From Medicago truncatula (lineage: Eukaryota > Streptophyta > Magnoliopsida > Fabales > Fabaceae), in assembly GCF_003473485.1 (NCBI RefSeq), contig NC_053042.1, positions 39,522,762-39,586,761 of the forward strand: DNA of 64,000 nt, read 5' to 3'. A program made the position numbers and the translations under genes. The notes below the pieces were generated by a model, which searched no databases, had not been told where the DNA came from, and saw only the letters and a program-made list of their open reading frames with translations. How positions within the stretch are numbered: position 1 is the stretch's first letter; every line of letters begins with the position of its first letter. Positions 43,508-55,071 of the stretch are shown here, one piece after another.

Positions 43508-44212
43508 ATTATTTAGGGGGTGTATTGGATTAGGATTTTAACGGATAATTTTTGTTTAAAAGTCTTGAGGATTTTGAAAGACTTTGTAGGATTTTGATGA
43601 CTTTGATGATTTTAAAAGACTATTAAGGATTTCAATGGATTTAATTCATAAGATTTTAAAGGATTTAAAATGATTTGAAGGATTTCAAGAGATTTCAACA
43701 GATTTTATAAATTTTAAAAAATAATTAAAAAAAAATATCATAACACACTCTCTTTCACAAAATTTCAATAGACTCTTTTATTTATTTTTTATGGGAGAGC
43801 TAGAGCGAGAGAGGAGAGGAAAAGAGAGTATGAGAGAAGGGAGGAGAGAGGGAGATATAGTAAAATCTTAAAAGAAAAAGAAACAATCTTAAGAAATCTC
43901 ATGTCTTCATGAAAGACTTTTTCATGCTAAAATTTCACTAGAAAATCCCATCAAATCCATCAAAATCTGATTTATTAAACAATCCTTCGAAATTTGAATG
44001 ATTTTGAATACCACATGACTTTTTTTAAGTGATTAAGAGTCTTGATTGAATACTACAAGATTTTTTTTAAATGACAAAGAATCTTGATTGAATACCACAA
44101 GACTTTTTTTAAATTGAAAAGAGCCTTGATTGAATACCACAAGACTTTTTCATTATAAAAAAGTCTTTTAAAATCCCTTAAAATCATGATTCAATACACC
44201 CTCCTAAATAAT
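43508..44212. mobile_element. foldback element with internal repeats
   Basis: The left end, attatttagggggtgtattg, and the right end, caatacaccctcctaaataa, are inverted copies. Left and right halves are filled with short words such as aaagactt, ggattttga and aagtcttt. The right half (about 43995-44160) has three tandem units around cttgattgaataccacaag. There is no ORF, so it is non-autonomous. Superfamily is uncertain, since the duplication was not identified. Confidence 0.65.
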
Positions 44213-44274
44213 TAATATAATAAGCCAACATATATTATTAATCATCAACTAAATACAATCAATTCTGTCAAAAA

Positions 44275-44750
44275 AGTTAAATAAATTTTTGATCTTATAT
44301 AAAATTTAAATTTTGTTTTTAATCTCTTTAAAAAACTTCAGCAAGTTTTGATCTCTAAATATTTTCTGTCGCAACTTTTCGTCCATGTTTTTAACTAAGA
44401 AATCTTTCGTGCAAAAGTTTAAATTTTTTCAACATGACATGAAATTACATATGAATTTTTAAGTTTTTAACATTTAAAAGTTCATCCTTAAAAATAAAAC
44501 ATTTAAAAGTTCATATTTAATTTTTAATTTTTTAAAAAAATCTAAATTTTTGAGTGAGACTATTACATTATTCTAAACATTTATGTAAAACTTTATTCAA
44601 ACATGCCAAGAGTACACACGAGTTAACTTAAAAACAAGGACCTAACATTGTGACGGAAAATATTTAGAGCATGAAAACTTGTTGAAATGTTTAGATGAAC
44701 TAAAAACAAAATTTGAGATTTTTATATGGACAAAAAAACTTATTTAATTG
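44275..44750. mobile_element. second ggttaaata-type Mutator-like MITE
   Basis: The left end (aagttaaataaatttttgat) and the right end (ttttatatggacaaaaaaac, then ttatttaatt) are inverted, and the phrases between them parallel those of the copy at 37790-38275. Ends are approximate and more decayed. Confidence 0.5.
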
Positions 44751-45008
44751 TTATATTTTTTTATAGGGACAAAATTCATTATTTTATTGTATATTCACTT
44801 AAAAATTATGTAACTTTTTTGCGTCTGATATGGTTCTTAGTAGAAAGGGATGCTGTAGATCCGGAGTTCAACTGCGATGTAACTAAAATCTGATAAAAAG
44901 TTATTCTACGCAATTAAACCGCAATTAAACGTGGATTTTTCTGAACAATCTATCATTCGGTGGATCTTATTAACCACTTGATCCCAACAATTTGGTTGAA
45001 AAATATGA

Positions 45009-45117
45009 ACGTGTAAACAACTTTTTTTTTGTGGTCGAGGTTTGAAATCCATGCCTTACATATATAATACATTGTCACAACTGAGTTAAGCTCACAAAAA
45101 CAAACGTATAAACAACT
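45009..45117 (-). mobile_element. very short tRNA-like SINE with target duplication
   Basis: The body (45023-45103) reads on the minus strand as gtgagcttaactcagttg (A box), then a B box around ggatttcaaacctcg, and ends in an A-run (plus-strand T-run at the left). It is flanked by acgtgtaaacaact (45009-45022) and acgtataaacaact (45104-45117), one mismatch. The body is only about 80 bases. Confidence 0.8.
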
Positions 45118-47518
45118 ACAACAACTACAACTACAGACAAAACTCCAAATTATAGCTTCAAATTAAAATCAATTTTAAATAAAAAATCAATTCTATTCGA
45201 GAACAAACAACATATTTAAATCAATTCTAGAATCAATTGACTATTTTAAAAGTGGAAACCAAACATATCATTTTGAGTTCAATTTAAAATTATTTCCGAC
45301 TAAATCGAATATAAAATGATTGTATATACAATATATGTAAAATTGGATTGAATAATAAATATTTTAATTTAATAAGAAAAATCAAATCTTGAATAAAAAA
45401 CTCAATTCTACAAAATGCTTAGTTTCAGAGGCATAAAATACTTAAATAATCAAACATATTAAAATCAATTATACATCTCTAAAAACAATTTTTTCTTCAA
45501 AATATTGTAACCAAGAATACACTATTGTTTGTTGTTAACCTTGTCAAGATCGGGTGCCCTGATACCTGCTAGTTTTGTCCTTCATGGTTTGTGAAATGTC
45601 TGTATCTAATTTAGGCAAACATTATGATAAGGAAACTGTACCAATCTTCTGGCTAATTTTGGCCATGAATCCACCTTTGATTTCTTGAATTCTAACCCAG
45701 CCTCTCTCCTCCTTTACCTCCGCATTCTGTGTGGTAGAATGTGGTGGGGGATGACCTCCTTGGTTTCTTGAAGCCCTTTTGGTCAATAAAGAAAATGGCG
45801 ATACTAAATTTACAAAAGAATTCCCAAACAATCCCTAAAAAAAATGATTTCCCAAACAAAATTATTTTCACCTATAAGGCAGCCAAATACCGCAACAGCA
45901 ACAGCAATAAACTACTTGAAAATATTTCTTGCAAACATTTGCCGACTAGAAAAAATACTTAACAATAAAATCTCAACTACTTTTTTTTCTCTCGTGGATT
46001 TTTCCGAGAAAAGTAATCATATTCGAGATAGTGTCAAACACTAAATGCGATCAACTCTCAACTGAGATTTAAACTTTGATTTGCAACGTTGTGGAAGTCT
46101 AACTTCTTCCATTAGACTCAACCTCACTTGGAAATGTTCAACTACTTTTTTGTTTTTTTTGTCAGGAAGTGACAAACACCACCGTAAGGGAAGAGATTCC
46201 ACAATCTCGGCATTGTGAATTGAGTTAAGTTTAACGGACAAAATCTCAACTACTTTATTTCTTTGTATGTGTATGCTTGACTTTTTTTGTCTTTGCTAAT
46301 CTAATTCCTGCAAAAACATATCAAAAGAAAGTATGCATAAGCAACATAATCTTTTAACCTTTATTCGAGAGTTTCGAAGAACATGGAGGGAAAAAATCTG
46401 AGGGTAAAAGGAGTACAGGAAAATAATGTTTGGACCACAGAATTTTCTTAGCCCATACTAGCAAAATGTTTAATGTGAGGATTCGCAGCATCGAAAAATT
46501 AGAGGTACTGTAGACAATATAGATATGGAAATAGAGAGAAGAGGGGACAGAATTTTAGAAGTGTAAAATTGATTTTTCGTATGTTTGGTTTCACTTTTAG
46601 AGGGGTCAAAGTTGATTTTAGATGTGTAACATTGATTCTGACATGTTTGGTTTTCAAACAGAATTGATTTTGCCTCAAAAATTGAGTCAAGGATTTGTAA
46701 CTTTTAATTCTAGAGACTAATTTTTACACACAATTTAAAGTTTATCTCACTTTTACATTAAGTATTTAAATACAAATCATTTTACCTTCAACTCATTTTT
46801 AGTCTGAATCAATTTACTTAAGATCAACTTTTGTCATTGCACAACCAAACATACACTTTGACATGTTTGATTACTCATACACTTTGACATGTTTGATGAA
46901 TTAATTTTAACTCTAAAACCAATTTTAATTTAAAGCTTGAAAATGAAGTTTTTTGTACATGTGTCAAGTGAGTTAATAGTTCTACGTTGGATGGAAGAGT
47001 AGAAATTGAACAACATATTAGTGTGAGGACCCATAACTTAATGTCATTATATTTTGGGTGAAGACATGGTTTTCAAAACTCATGGTTGCTCTAGCCTAAT
47101 GTGTTGAACCACCAAATCAAGTAATTTAGTTCAAGTGATTAATGATCACCGCTTAGGACGAATCATTTACGAGAACCTGAGTTCGATTTTTTATAGGAAT
47201 AATTTTTTGTCAAACTTTACTTATCTTCCAATCGAACTCAAAAGTACAAGAGCACTCTTCCCCTAGGAACCGTAGAGTTAAGACAAAAATAATAGTCCTA
47301 TAGGAACCGTAGTGTTGAACCACCTTAGTGTCTAAGGCTCCACCATAACTCCTACAATGGTATCGATAGTCTGGTTCGACTTAGTGGGAGGAGCAGAAGT
47401 GGTTATTGGTGTTGGATTAAAGACATACAGTCTCACACTTGTTGAGAGATTATTGATATGTCAAGTGTAAGTTAGAGGTCTTTTATTGGATGAAAAGGTA
47501 AATATTTAGCAACATATA
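45118..47518. other. AT-rich spacer with repeat debris
   Basis: No gene is supported. Segments around 45150-45500 and 46540-46930 are rich in paired phrases such as attgattttagat and accaaacatac, suggesting old MITEs whose ends I could not fix. A tRNA-like promoter (tagttcaagtgat, then gagttcgatttt) lies near 47128-47190. Confidence 0.6.
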
Positions 47519-47775
47519 CTCCTTCCATCTCAAAATAATAGTCGTATAGGTTTGTGCACGATTTTTAACGAAAAGATTAATTGTGTTGATTTCAATGATA
47601 ACATTAGTATCATTTATTAAATAATTTTATTACTGGAGTAGTTAAGTTGGATGAAATTCAATAAATAAGGGTATAATAGTGGAAAAAATAATAAATATTG
47701 CATTGATATTCTAAATTGGCAATTATTTTGAGAGAAAAAAATGATAAAGAGACAATTATTTTGAGACTATGAGAG
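47519..47775. mobile_element. Stowaway-type MITE with TA duplication
   Basis: The left end, ctccttccatctcaaaataa, and the inverted right end, ttattttgagactatgagag, form terminal inverted repeats. They are flanked by TA on both sides (47517-47518 and 47776-47777). The 257-bp length and AT-rich interior fit Tc1/mariner-derived MITEs. Confidence 0.8.
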
Positions 47776-47804
47776 TAAATGAAAAAGCTTGTATATTTAA
47801 TGTC

Positions 47805-49077
47805 GGCTTAATACATGCTTTGGTCCCTTAACTTATTTTCGGATTTCATTTTGGTCCCCTAACTATAAAGTGTCTCAATTTGGTCCCTTATGTCTTCTGC
47901 CGTTACCTCTTTTGGTCCTCTCCGTTACATTTTAACTGTTTGATCTATTTTTCAAATAGAAACCGTAGGTTTATTGTAGCCTACGGTGAATGATTAACAC
48001 CTGATTTTTTTGAAGTCAAAAATATATAAAAAATTCATATTTTTAAAAAATATTCCAGATTTCGTTTTCAGAATTTTTATAAAATCATTTTCAAAATTAA
48101 AAAAATTGATATTTTTAAAAAAAGGTCATATTTTTTTCCTACAAAATTCTGGAAAATATTTTAATTTTCAAAAATCCGGAAAAATATATAAAAAATTCAG
48201 ATTTTAAAATTAGAAGAAAAAAAAATATTCCAGAATTTTTATGAAATCTTTTCCAAAATTTAAAAATTTGAAAAAAAATTATTTTTTTTTACGAAATTTA
48301 AAAAAAGGTCAAAATTCCAAAAAAAAAAAATGTTTTTTTAAATTTTTTCTACAAAATTCTTGGAAATATTTTAATTTTTAAAAATCTGGATACAAATTTT
48401 TTAAAAAATATATAATAAATCTGGATACAAATTTTTCTACAAAATTCTGGAAAATATTTTAATTTAAAAAATCCAGAATTCTGAATTTAAAAAGGTTATA
48501 AAAAAGGTCATATTTTTTTCGAAAAAAAAAGGTTATTTTTAATTTTTTCTACAAAATTCTGGAAAATATTTTAATTTTGAAAAATATATAAAAAAATTAA
48601 GATTTTTATAAAATATGAAAAAAAAAGTTATTCCTGAATTTTATAAAATCTTTTTCAAAATTTGGAAAAAAATAATTTTATTACAAAATTTAAAAAAAAG
48701 GTCAGATTTTTTTTTTCTACAAAATTCTGAAAAATATTTTAATTTTTAAAAATCTGGATACAAATTATTTTTAAAATATATAAAAAGATGTAGATTGATG
48801 GTGATTTTAAATTTATATTTTTAGGAAAATCAAGAAAAATAGAAATGATTATATGTTGTGAGCTCATTGTATACTTGTGTACTTTTTAAATCTAGCCCTT
48901 GATCTCCAATCTTAAATGACATGTGGACAAGGGTTAACTATTTTTGAAAACAAACTAACGGAGAGGACCAAAAGAGGTAACGACAGAAGACATAAGGGAC
49001 CAAATTGAGACATTTATAGTTAGGGGACCAAAATAAAATCCGAAAATAAGTTAATGGACCAAAGCATGTATTAAGCC
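47805..49077. mobile_element. Mutator-like element with long inverted repeats and 9-bp duplication
   Basis: Terminal inverted repeats of roughly 125 bases begin ggcttaatacatgctttggt on the left. The right end is the inverted copy (accaaagcatgtattaagcc). The 9-bp duplication tttaatgtc is exact at 47796-47804 and 49078-49086. The interior (about 48010-48800) consists of many degenerate AT-rich units sharing tctacaaaattctggaaaat. No transposase is present. Confidence 0.9.
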
Positions 49078-49136
49078 TTTAATGTCTTAAAATTTTAAGT
49101 GAAAATGTGATGTTCAAGGTAAAAACAACTTAATTC

Positions 49137-52100
49137 TTAAATTAGTTCAAGCAACAGATTAGTCAAATTATCAAACAGACCTTTTTGTTTTCTATCACGG
49201 CAGAAAGCGCTTCCACAACAACATTGAAATGCTTCAATAGGATGGGTATGGTCATCAAAGTCAATGCCATAATCCTGCAAATAATTTCACACATCTTGAA
49301 CTCAAACTACCTCACATAAACTTTAGATGAATGCAAAGTTTAAAATGTTTGGTACACTATCATCTTCATCTAGAGACCTGGGAATTGAGAATCTTGGCTA
49401 CTTTTAGATGCCTGTGTTTTGTGCATTGATTGTGTTATTTCAACAACAAAAACTGAACAACTTTTGCAACAATTATTTAAGTGATGATTAGCACAGTAAT
49501 TTTTTTAAGCAAAATTGGAAGAGGAAAGATTAACCACAATTTTTAGGTGTAGTGTGGTTGAACACGTAAAAAGAGTGGTTAACCATGTCCAAATTTGTGG
49601 TTAAATTAAGACAACACTAATGAAACATTTTAACATTAATGACTATTTTGACTAACGAACTGCACAATCATGGACTATTTTGAGATTTTGATACATTGAA
49701 GGACTATTGTAACTACTCATTGCACATTCAGGGACCAAAGTGACTATAACCCCTTCTTTATTCTTTTGGGACATTTATACATACTAAGGAATGTGGAGGA
49801 TGACATGGGCCAGGCGTTTTCTAATGTGAAAAAATAGGTCCAAGATTTGGAGGGACTAGGGAGGCACAAACATCATTAAGAAGGAGCTGAGCTGGCAAGG
49901 GGAACTATTGGAATGTAGGTAAGATGAGGTATGTATAAGGGGATAGGAGACAAAATCATCATAGAATTTAGTTAAAGGAACTATTGGAATGTAGGTAAGA
50001 TAAGGCATGTATAAGGGGATAGGAGACAAAATCATCATAGAATTTAGTTATAGAGAGTGAGATCAGCGAATACACTATTTATTACACAAATACACAATCA
50101 AAAGGAGGCTTTATAGATCAGAATTTGAATGCAACTATTTAAAAACAAATAAGAAGCAAATGATATGTATTGTTCTAAGGAACTTACCCAGGTCAACTCC
50201 TCGTATGCACTCACATCTTTGTTTGTAAAGAGGGCAAGCTGCAGACAAGGACAAAAATACACTATAAAAATTCATCCTCAAAAGTTAACTTTCACTGTCC
50301 TCCATTGATTTAAGTACACTCATTAATTAATATGTTAAAATAAAAACCTATGACTACCAAATTCTCACATGATAATAGTGGCGGTCAGGTGTCTCCACTT
50401 CAACAGGAATGTCTATTAGATTTGCATCGGAGCATCTGAAATCAAGAACATATATGCAATAAAACACAACAGCGAAAGCGCAAAGGTGTTAGAAATAACA
50501 GAGAAAAGAATATTGCCTGCAATGAAGAACAAAAAATATGAATGCAAAACGGTACAAGTGATGGGCTTCAATCAATCTTGTGTGAAAACTGAAGTAAAAA
50601 GAAAAAATGTTGCCTTTGACATAAACGCAACAACAAAAATCAATCATAATGCAAGAAATTGGATGATCATCTCCTTCACTTTTCTCTATACTTTCTCCTT
50701 ACTCTTTATCTTTCTCTTAACCTGATTCTCTCTCTTGATTATTTTATCATTTTTTAATGTAGAGAGAGAGAGAGAGATTAAGAGAAAGATGGAGACTAAG
50801 GAGAGAAGTGAAGAGAAAAGGTGAAGGAGATGATCCAAACCCAAAAAAGAAATAGTACTTATTTGGAAAAAGTAAACAATTAACACTCTTTCATCCCTGA
50901 AGATTTTGATCCAAAATGATCAGGATAGCATCCTAGGTCAATTTCAAGGCCACAGTAATTGGACTTAATTGATTTTAGCCTTAACTGATTGAGTTGGCTA
51001 ATTCAGGCAAAAACATTTGAGGCTATTCAATTTCATCCCAATTAGAAATATATTATTGAAATTTGAAAAGCACCTATGATTGATGAATCTTGCAACATTC
51101 CCATTATTTGTTGCATCCAAGCATAATGCCTCTTCATCCTGTAATCCCACTTCCGAGCCCCAGTCTGCATCAAGTGTTACAGGATATGTATGTCTATCAT
51201 TGCCGGTACTATACACAATCCTGTCATATAATTCTGAATTGGTTAAAATCTCCCCTGCATATTCACAGACAAAGGATCCCTTGGGCAAATCTTCTAGCGT
51301 TCTAACGCCCCAGCCCTTTCCTTCTTGAGTCAAGAACACCTGAAGAATAAAAGATAAAAAGGTCTCAATTATAGATCAAACACAAAAAGTTTAGCAACAA
51401 TAACGGCTTGTAATAATAAGAATCACCATTTTACGGGATTTAACAAACAATGTGGCAATTGCAGTAAGGTAAACAAATTGACAGTTGAGACACTAATAGA
51501 ACCAAAATAATGTAGTATAGGAGATTGATCCAACAAGATCATTTCACAAACATAACTTTTTTAATCTGTTAGTCTGAATTTCTAACTTGATTAGGATATC
51601 TTCATTATACTATAAAGGTATGGAATATAAATAGAGGATCAAAGACATAAATGCTTCCTTAAACGTATTGCATTTGTATTTTCCATAACTCATCTAACAT
51701 AACACAAAACTAACTAAGGTAAAAAAAGAAAAATCAACAGATAAGTTCCAAGAGTATTCAGAGAACAGTTTTAAAGAAATAGTTAATCAAAGACATAAAC
51801 CCTTCCCTAAACATATTGCAAATCTCATAGTGTACCTGCAATTTACGGCTTAAACCTCGTTGCACTACCCGATTTCCACACTGCATGTCACATCCACATT
51901 TCCTCCAGCACTCCTTTATAAACTTCCTAACCAGATGTCCCTTGCATGATTCAGGTTTGGTCTCATTCTTGGTCCTCTCAATTGGGCACTCCTTACAAAA
52001 CACATAATGATGATGCTGGGGTTCCTTTACCATAGACATGCAATCTGTTAAAAACTTCTCACTCAACAAACCTTGTGAAGTGTAAGCAAACTCTCCACCA

Positions 52101-54201
52101 GTTTCTTGAGAGCATGCACAAGGAACTGACAAGGAAAGACAGTCGCCTAAACAATCGGAGCAGCAATCCTCATCCGCAATCCGAGCAAGTGAAATATTAA
52201 CATTTGCACTTTGATACAGTGTGTTACATGGAATGTAATTAAATTTTGGAAAATCCTCACTGTTGGTTTCATCTAATAATGATATTTTAATGTTTTCAGA
52301 ACCTTTTGTAATGTCTTCGACATATCGAAAGGATTTCTTTTTATCCTCAGAAAGAGTTTGCCTTGACCCATTTCGACTTAAATTCAAGCCAGTCCTTAAT
52401 GCAGCATCACAATCTAAAGAAGATTTAACTTCTCCCAAGGGTGAAGAAGAACCAATATCAATATTACCCTTACTGGTTCTGGTGTTATTATTGCATGTGG
52501 GAGTAGCTTCTATCTTGTGTGTATTCTGATACACATCTGACAGGGATTTGACAGTAAGATTTCCATTGGAAGCATTTAGTGAGCCTATAGAAAATCAACA
52601 AGAAAATCACAAAGCAGCATACATATAAAGAAACTTCAAACTAAGTTCAAGTCTGCAACAATATATGCTTTTCTTAGGCAGCAGATGCAGAAAACTTAAG
52701 TTGATGAATATAATCTAGTTACGGGGTACAAGATGTCAGAATTGCTCACTTTTCGGACCTATTTTCTTCTAAAATTCGTGCAAAATATATAGGAAATATT
52801 GATATTACAAGCCAACTGATTTCAGGATCTCCACTACTAGTATCCTACCATTCCGACAGGACAAATGAAAGAAAAACGGGAGACCTTTCAGGACTCAAAT
52901 TGATAGAAAGTTCAATCATAATTGATGTAACAACAAAAGAAAGAAAGTAAAAGACATTGTCAGAAAGCCTATCATGATTACCATTGCAACTTGTCGAAAC
53001 AGATCCGGGATAAAACTTAGGTTTATCATTTCCTCTTGACAGGGATTTGACAGTAAGATTTCCATTGGAAGCATTTAGTGAGCCTATAGAAAATCAACAA
53101 GAAAATCACAAAGCAGCATACATATAAAAAAACTTCAAACTAAGTTCAAGTCTGCAACAATATATGCTTTTCTTAGGCAGCAGACGCAGAAAACTTTAAG
53201 TTGATGAATATAATCTAGTTACAGGGTACAAGATGTCAGAATTGCTCACTTTTCGGACCTATTTTCTTTTAAAATTCGTGCAAAAAAATATAGGAAACAT
53301 TGATATTACAAGCCAACTGATTTCAGGATCTCCACTACTAGTAAAAGACATTGTTAGAAAGCCTATCATGATTACCATTGCAACTTGTCGAAACAGATCC
53401 GGGATGAGACTTAGGTTTATCATTTCCTCTTGACATATTTTTCCTCTGAATAGAACGATGGCAAGGTCCATCAATTGGATCTTTACAGCGACCTTCAGAT
53501 GATGCTGCCCCAGGATAAATCTTTCTATCTCTAGCAGCCATGAATGCCTGCGAATTGGTTGTGAGCTTCATATCTTGCCTGGAAATTTGAGAAGGTTTCA
53601 TAGTTTCCTGTTTAAAAGTCTTGGAAGGTATGCCAGTGTCTTCTACAGACAACACTTGTCTTGAGTTGTCAGCTGACAAAACCTGGTTGTCTATATCGAC
53701 CAAGTGAAGTTTCTGTTTAGGTTTCTCTCCATCATGACAACTTGCTGGAGCTTTTCTCTTATGTTCTTCTTGCTTTTAGAAAGAATATAATTAGGTGTCA
53801 GAAAGAAGAAAAAAACTGATCAACATAGACTCAAACAACAATCACAAATAAAAGTTAATTATAAGGACAAAATGCTAGCAGGTCAAGACATATAAAACAC
53901 TAGTAATTAAAAGCACAACAGATCAAATCAATGTGTGTGTGTACACATACACACACGCACACACATTTAAATGAGAAAAGAATCGAGAAACCTTATCTTC
54001 CTTTGACTCAAAGTATGCCTTATCTTCCTTTGACTCAAAGTATGCATCTATAAGTGTCCGATAATTGTCATCTTCAATAAGCTCCCATTTTTTATCATAC
54101 AATTTATACAACTTTAGCAACACCGGTCTCACCTCGTCCTCCGAGATTCCTAAGTCCTTCATAGCCTCAAGGGCCTTAATTGCCCTTGTATTAGTAGTCA
54201 T
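49137..54201 (-). CDS. SUVR-type histone H3K9 methyltransferase (WIYLD, pre-SET, SET, post-SET)
   Basis: Exons from the 5' end: 54201-53992, 53772-53376, [optional 53083-52982], 52584-51836, 51339-51074, 50435-50369, 50238-50188, 49274-49137. Phases agree, giving 625 residues, or 659 with the optional exon. The N-terminal WIYLD domain (residues about 1-62: AIKALEAMKDLGISEDEV, LYKLYDKKWELIEDDNYRTL) is the ubiquitin-binding module of SUVR proteins. Cys-rich pre-SET has CCSDCLGDCL and KCGCDMQCGNRVVQ. The SET domain has GKGWGVRTLEDLPKGSFVCE, YAGEILTN and the active-site NHRCSDANLID. Post-SET has QCCCGSAFCRD. SUVR4 of Arabidopsis methylates H3K9 at transposons; the same nuclear role is inferred. 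The start is the first ATG in the WIYLD frame. Confidence 0.92.
52538..53435. repeat. intragenic tandem duplication, units of about 499 and 394 bp
   Basis: Unit 1 (52538-53036) and unit 2 (53037-53430, plus the shared tgaca at 53431-53435) both run from tgacagggatttgac to tttcctct. They differ by under ten substitutions, a few run-length changes, and about 105 bases present only in unit 1. Breakpoints share TGACA, suggesting microhomology. Each unit carries the start of one exon, an intron and the end of the preceding exon. Confidence 0.95.
52982..53083 (-). other. candidate chimeric exon made by the duplication
   Basis: The 102-nt segment has acceptor tctatag and donor aatg|gtaatc. It fuses the first codons of the downstream exon (SLNASNGNLTVKSLS) to the last codons of the upstream exon (RGNDKPKFYPGSVSTSCN). 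Its phases (2 in, 1 out) match both neighbours, so inclusion adds 34 residues without a frameshift. Confidence 0.6.
53930..53966. repeat. (GT)n/(AC)n microsatellite
   Basis: A gtgtgtgtgt run is followed by acacacac with a short palindromic centre (gtacacatac). It lies in the first intron of the SUVR gene. Confidence 0.85.
53992..54054 (-). repeat. 27-bp tandem duplication in exon 1 of the SUVR gene
   Basis: The nine codons for AYFESKEDK occur twice in a row at the end of exon 1, just before the donor. The DNA copies are identical, indicating a recent in-frame duplication. Confidence 0.9.
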
Positions 54202-54943
54202 GATAGTTCCAACAGTAATTTCACACAATAGTTAATCTTATACCGGTCCCAGACTTTCTGTTCTGCATCAAAACAGGGGAAGAGTGGTGCCAGAGTGATA
54301 TATTACGGTGAGCATTAAAGTTCCAAACCATATGAGACCAATGTATAAATACTGTTTTGATAAACAATATAATTCAGAGCTTATAACATAAACACTTATC
54401 AAATAAGTACTTATGTATGAGATATTTCTATCACAAAAGCTGAAATGAAGTCAAGCTGTATTCATGTAAGTTGTAAGTTGTTTTCATAAGCTTTCTTGGA
54501 GACCTTATAAAAATAATGAACATGTTATAATATCTTTCCACAAACTTTCCCAAACAGTTTCACAAAATAAGTTCAAATAAGTCATTCCAAACAGTCTCAC
54601 AATAATTGATTTTAAGCGATTGATTTCGGTAAAAAGTGAGTTGTGTTAAATAGGCGAAACTCAAACATATTTATACACTCAACAGCCCGGAAATCCGAAC
54701 AATGTGGGACTAGAAACAAACTACAAACAATTTCAACAAGTTGAATGTAAAATGATTTATATTTGAATATAGTTATGTAAAAGTAAGTTGAATAATAAAT
54801 TTAAATGTCAAAATCGATTTTAGAATCAAAAACTTTTTTTTTTTGTGTTAGCCCTCGGGTTCTCACCGGAGAAGAATCAGATAATCTGAAATTCCGCTGG
54901 GAGGTAAGTAAAGTCTGGCCAAAAACTAATCCACTAGAAATCA
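54202..54943 (-). other. 5' leader/upstream region of the SUVR gene
   Basis: An untranslated exon ending at tgggaccg|gtataag near 54243 is plausible. The rest holds AT-rich repeats. A transcription start near 55860 would imply a long leader intron containing the SINE at 54944-55071. Confidence 0.4.
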
Positions 54944-55071
54944 AAGTGAGGTACTCTGTCCTTGTGAGCTTAACTCAGTTGGTAGGAATAATACATAATA
55001 TATAATATATGCAAAGTCCGGGATTCAAACCTCAACCACCACAAAAAAAAAAAAAAAAAGTGAGATACTCT
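54944..55071 (+). mobile_element. very short tRNA-like SINE with target duplication
   Basis: The body (54958-55057) has gtgagcttaactcagttgg (A box), then tccgggattcaaacctc (B box), then an A-tail of about 17. It is flanked by aagtgaggtactct (54944-54957) and aagtgagatactct (55058-55071), one mismatch. With the copy at 45009-45117 it defines a family about 80 bases long without its tail. Confidence 0.85.
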
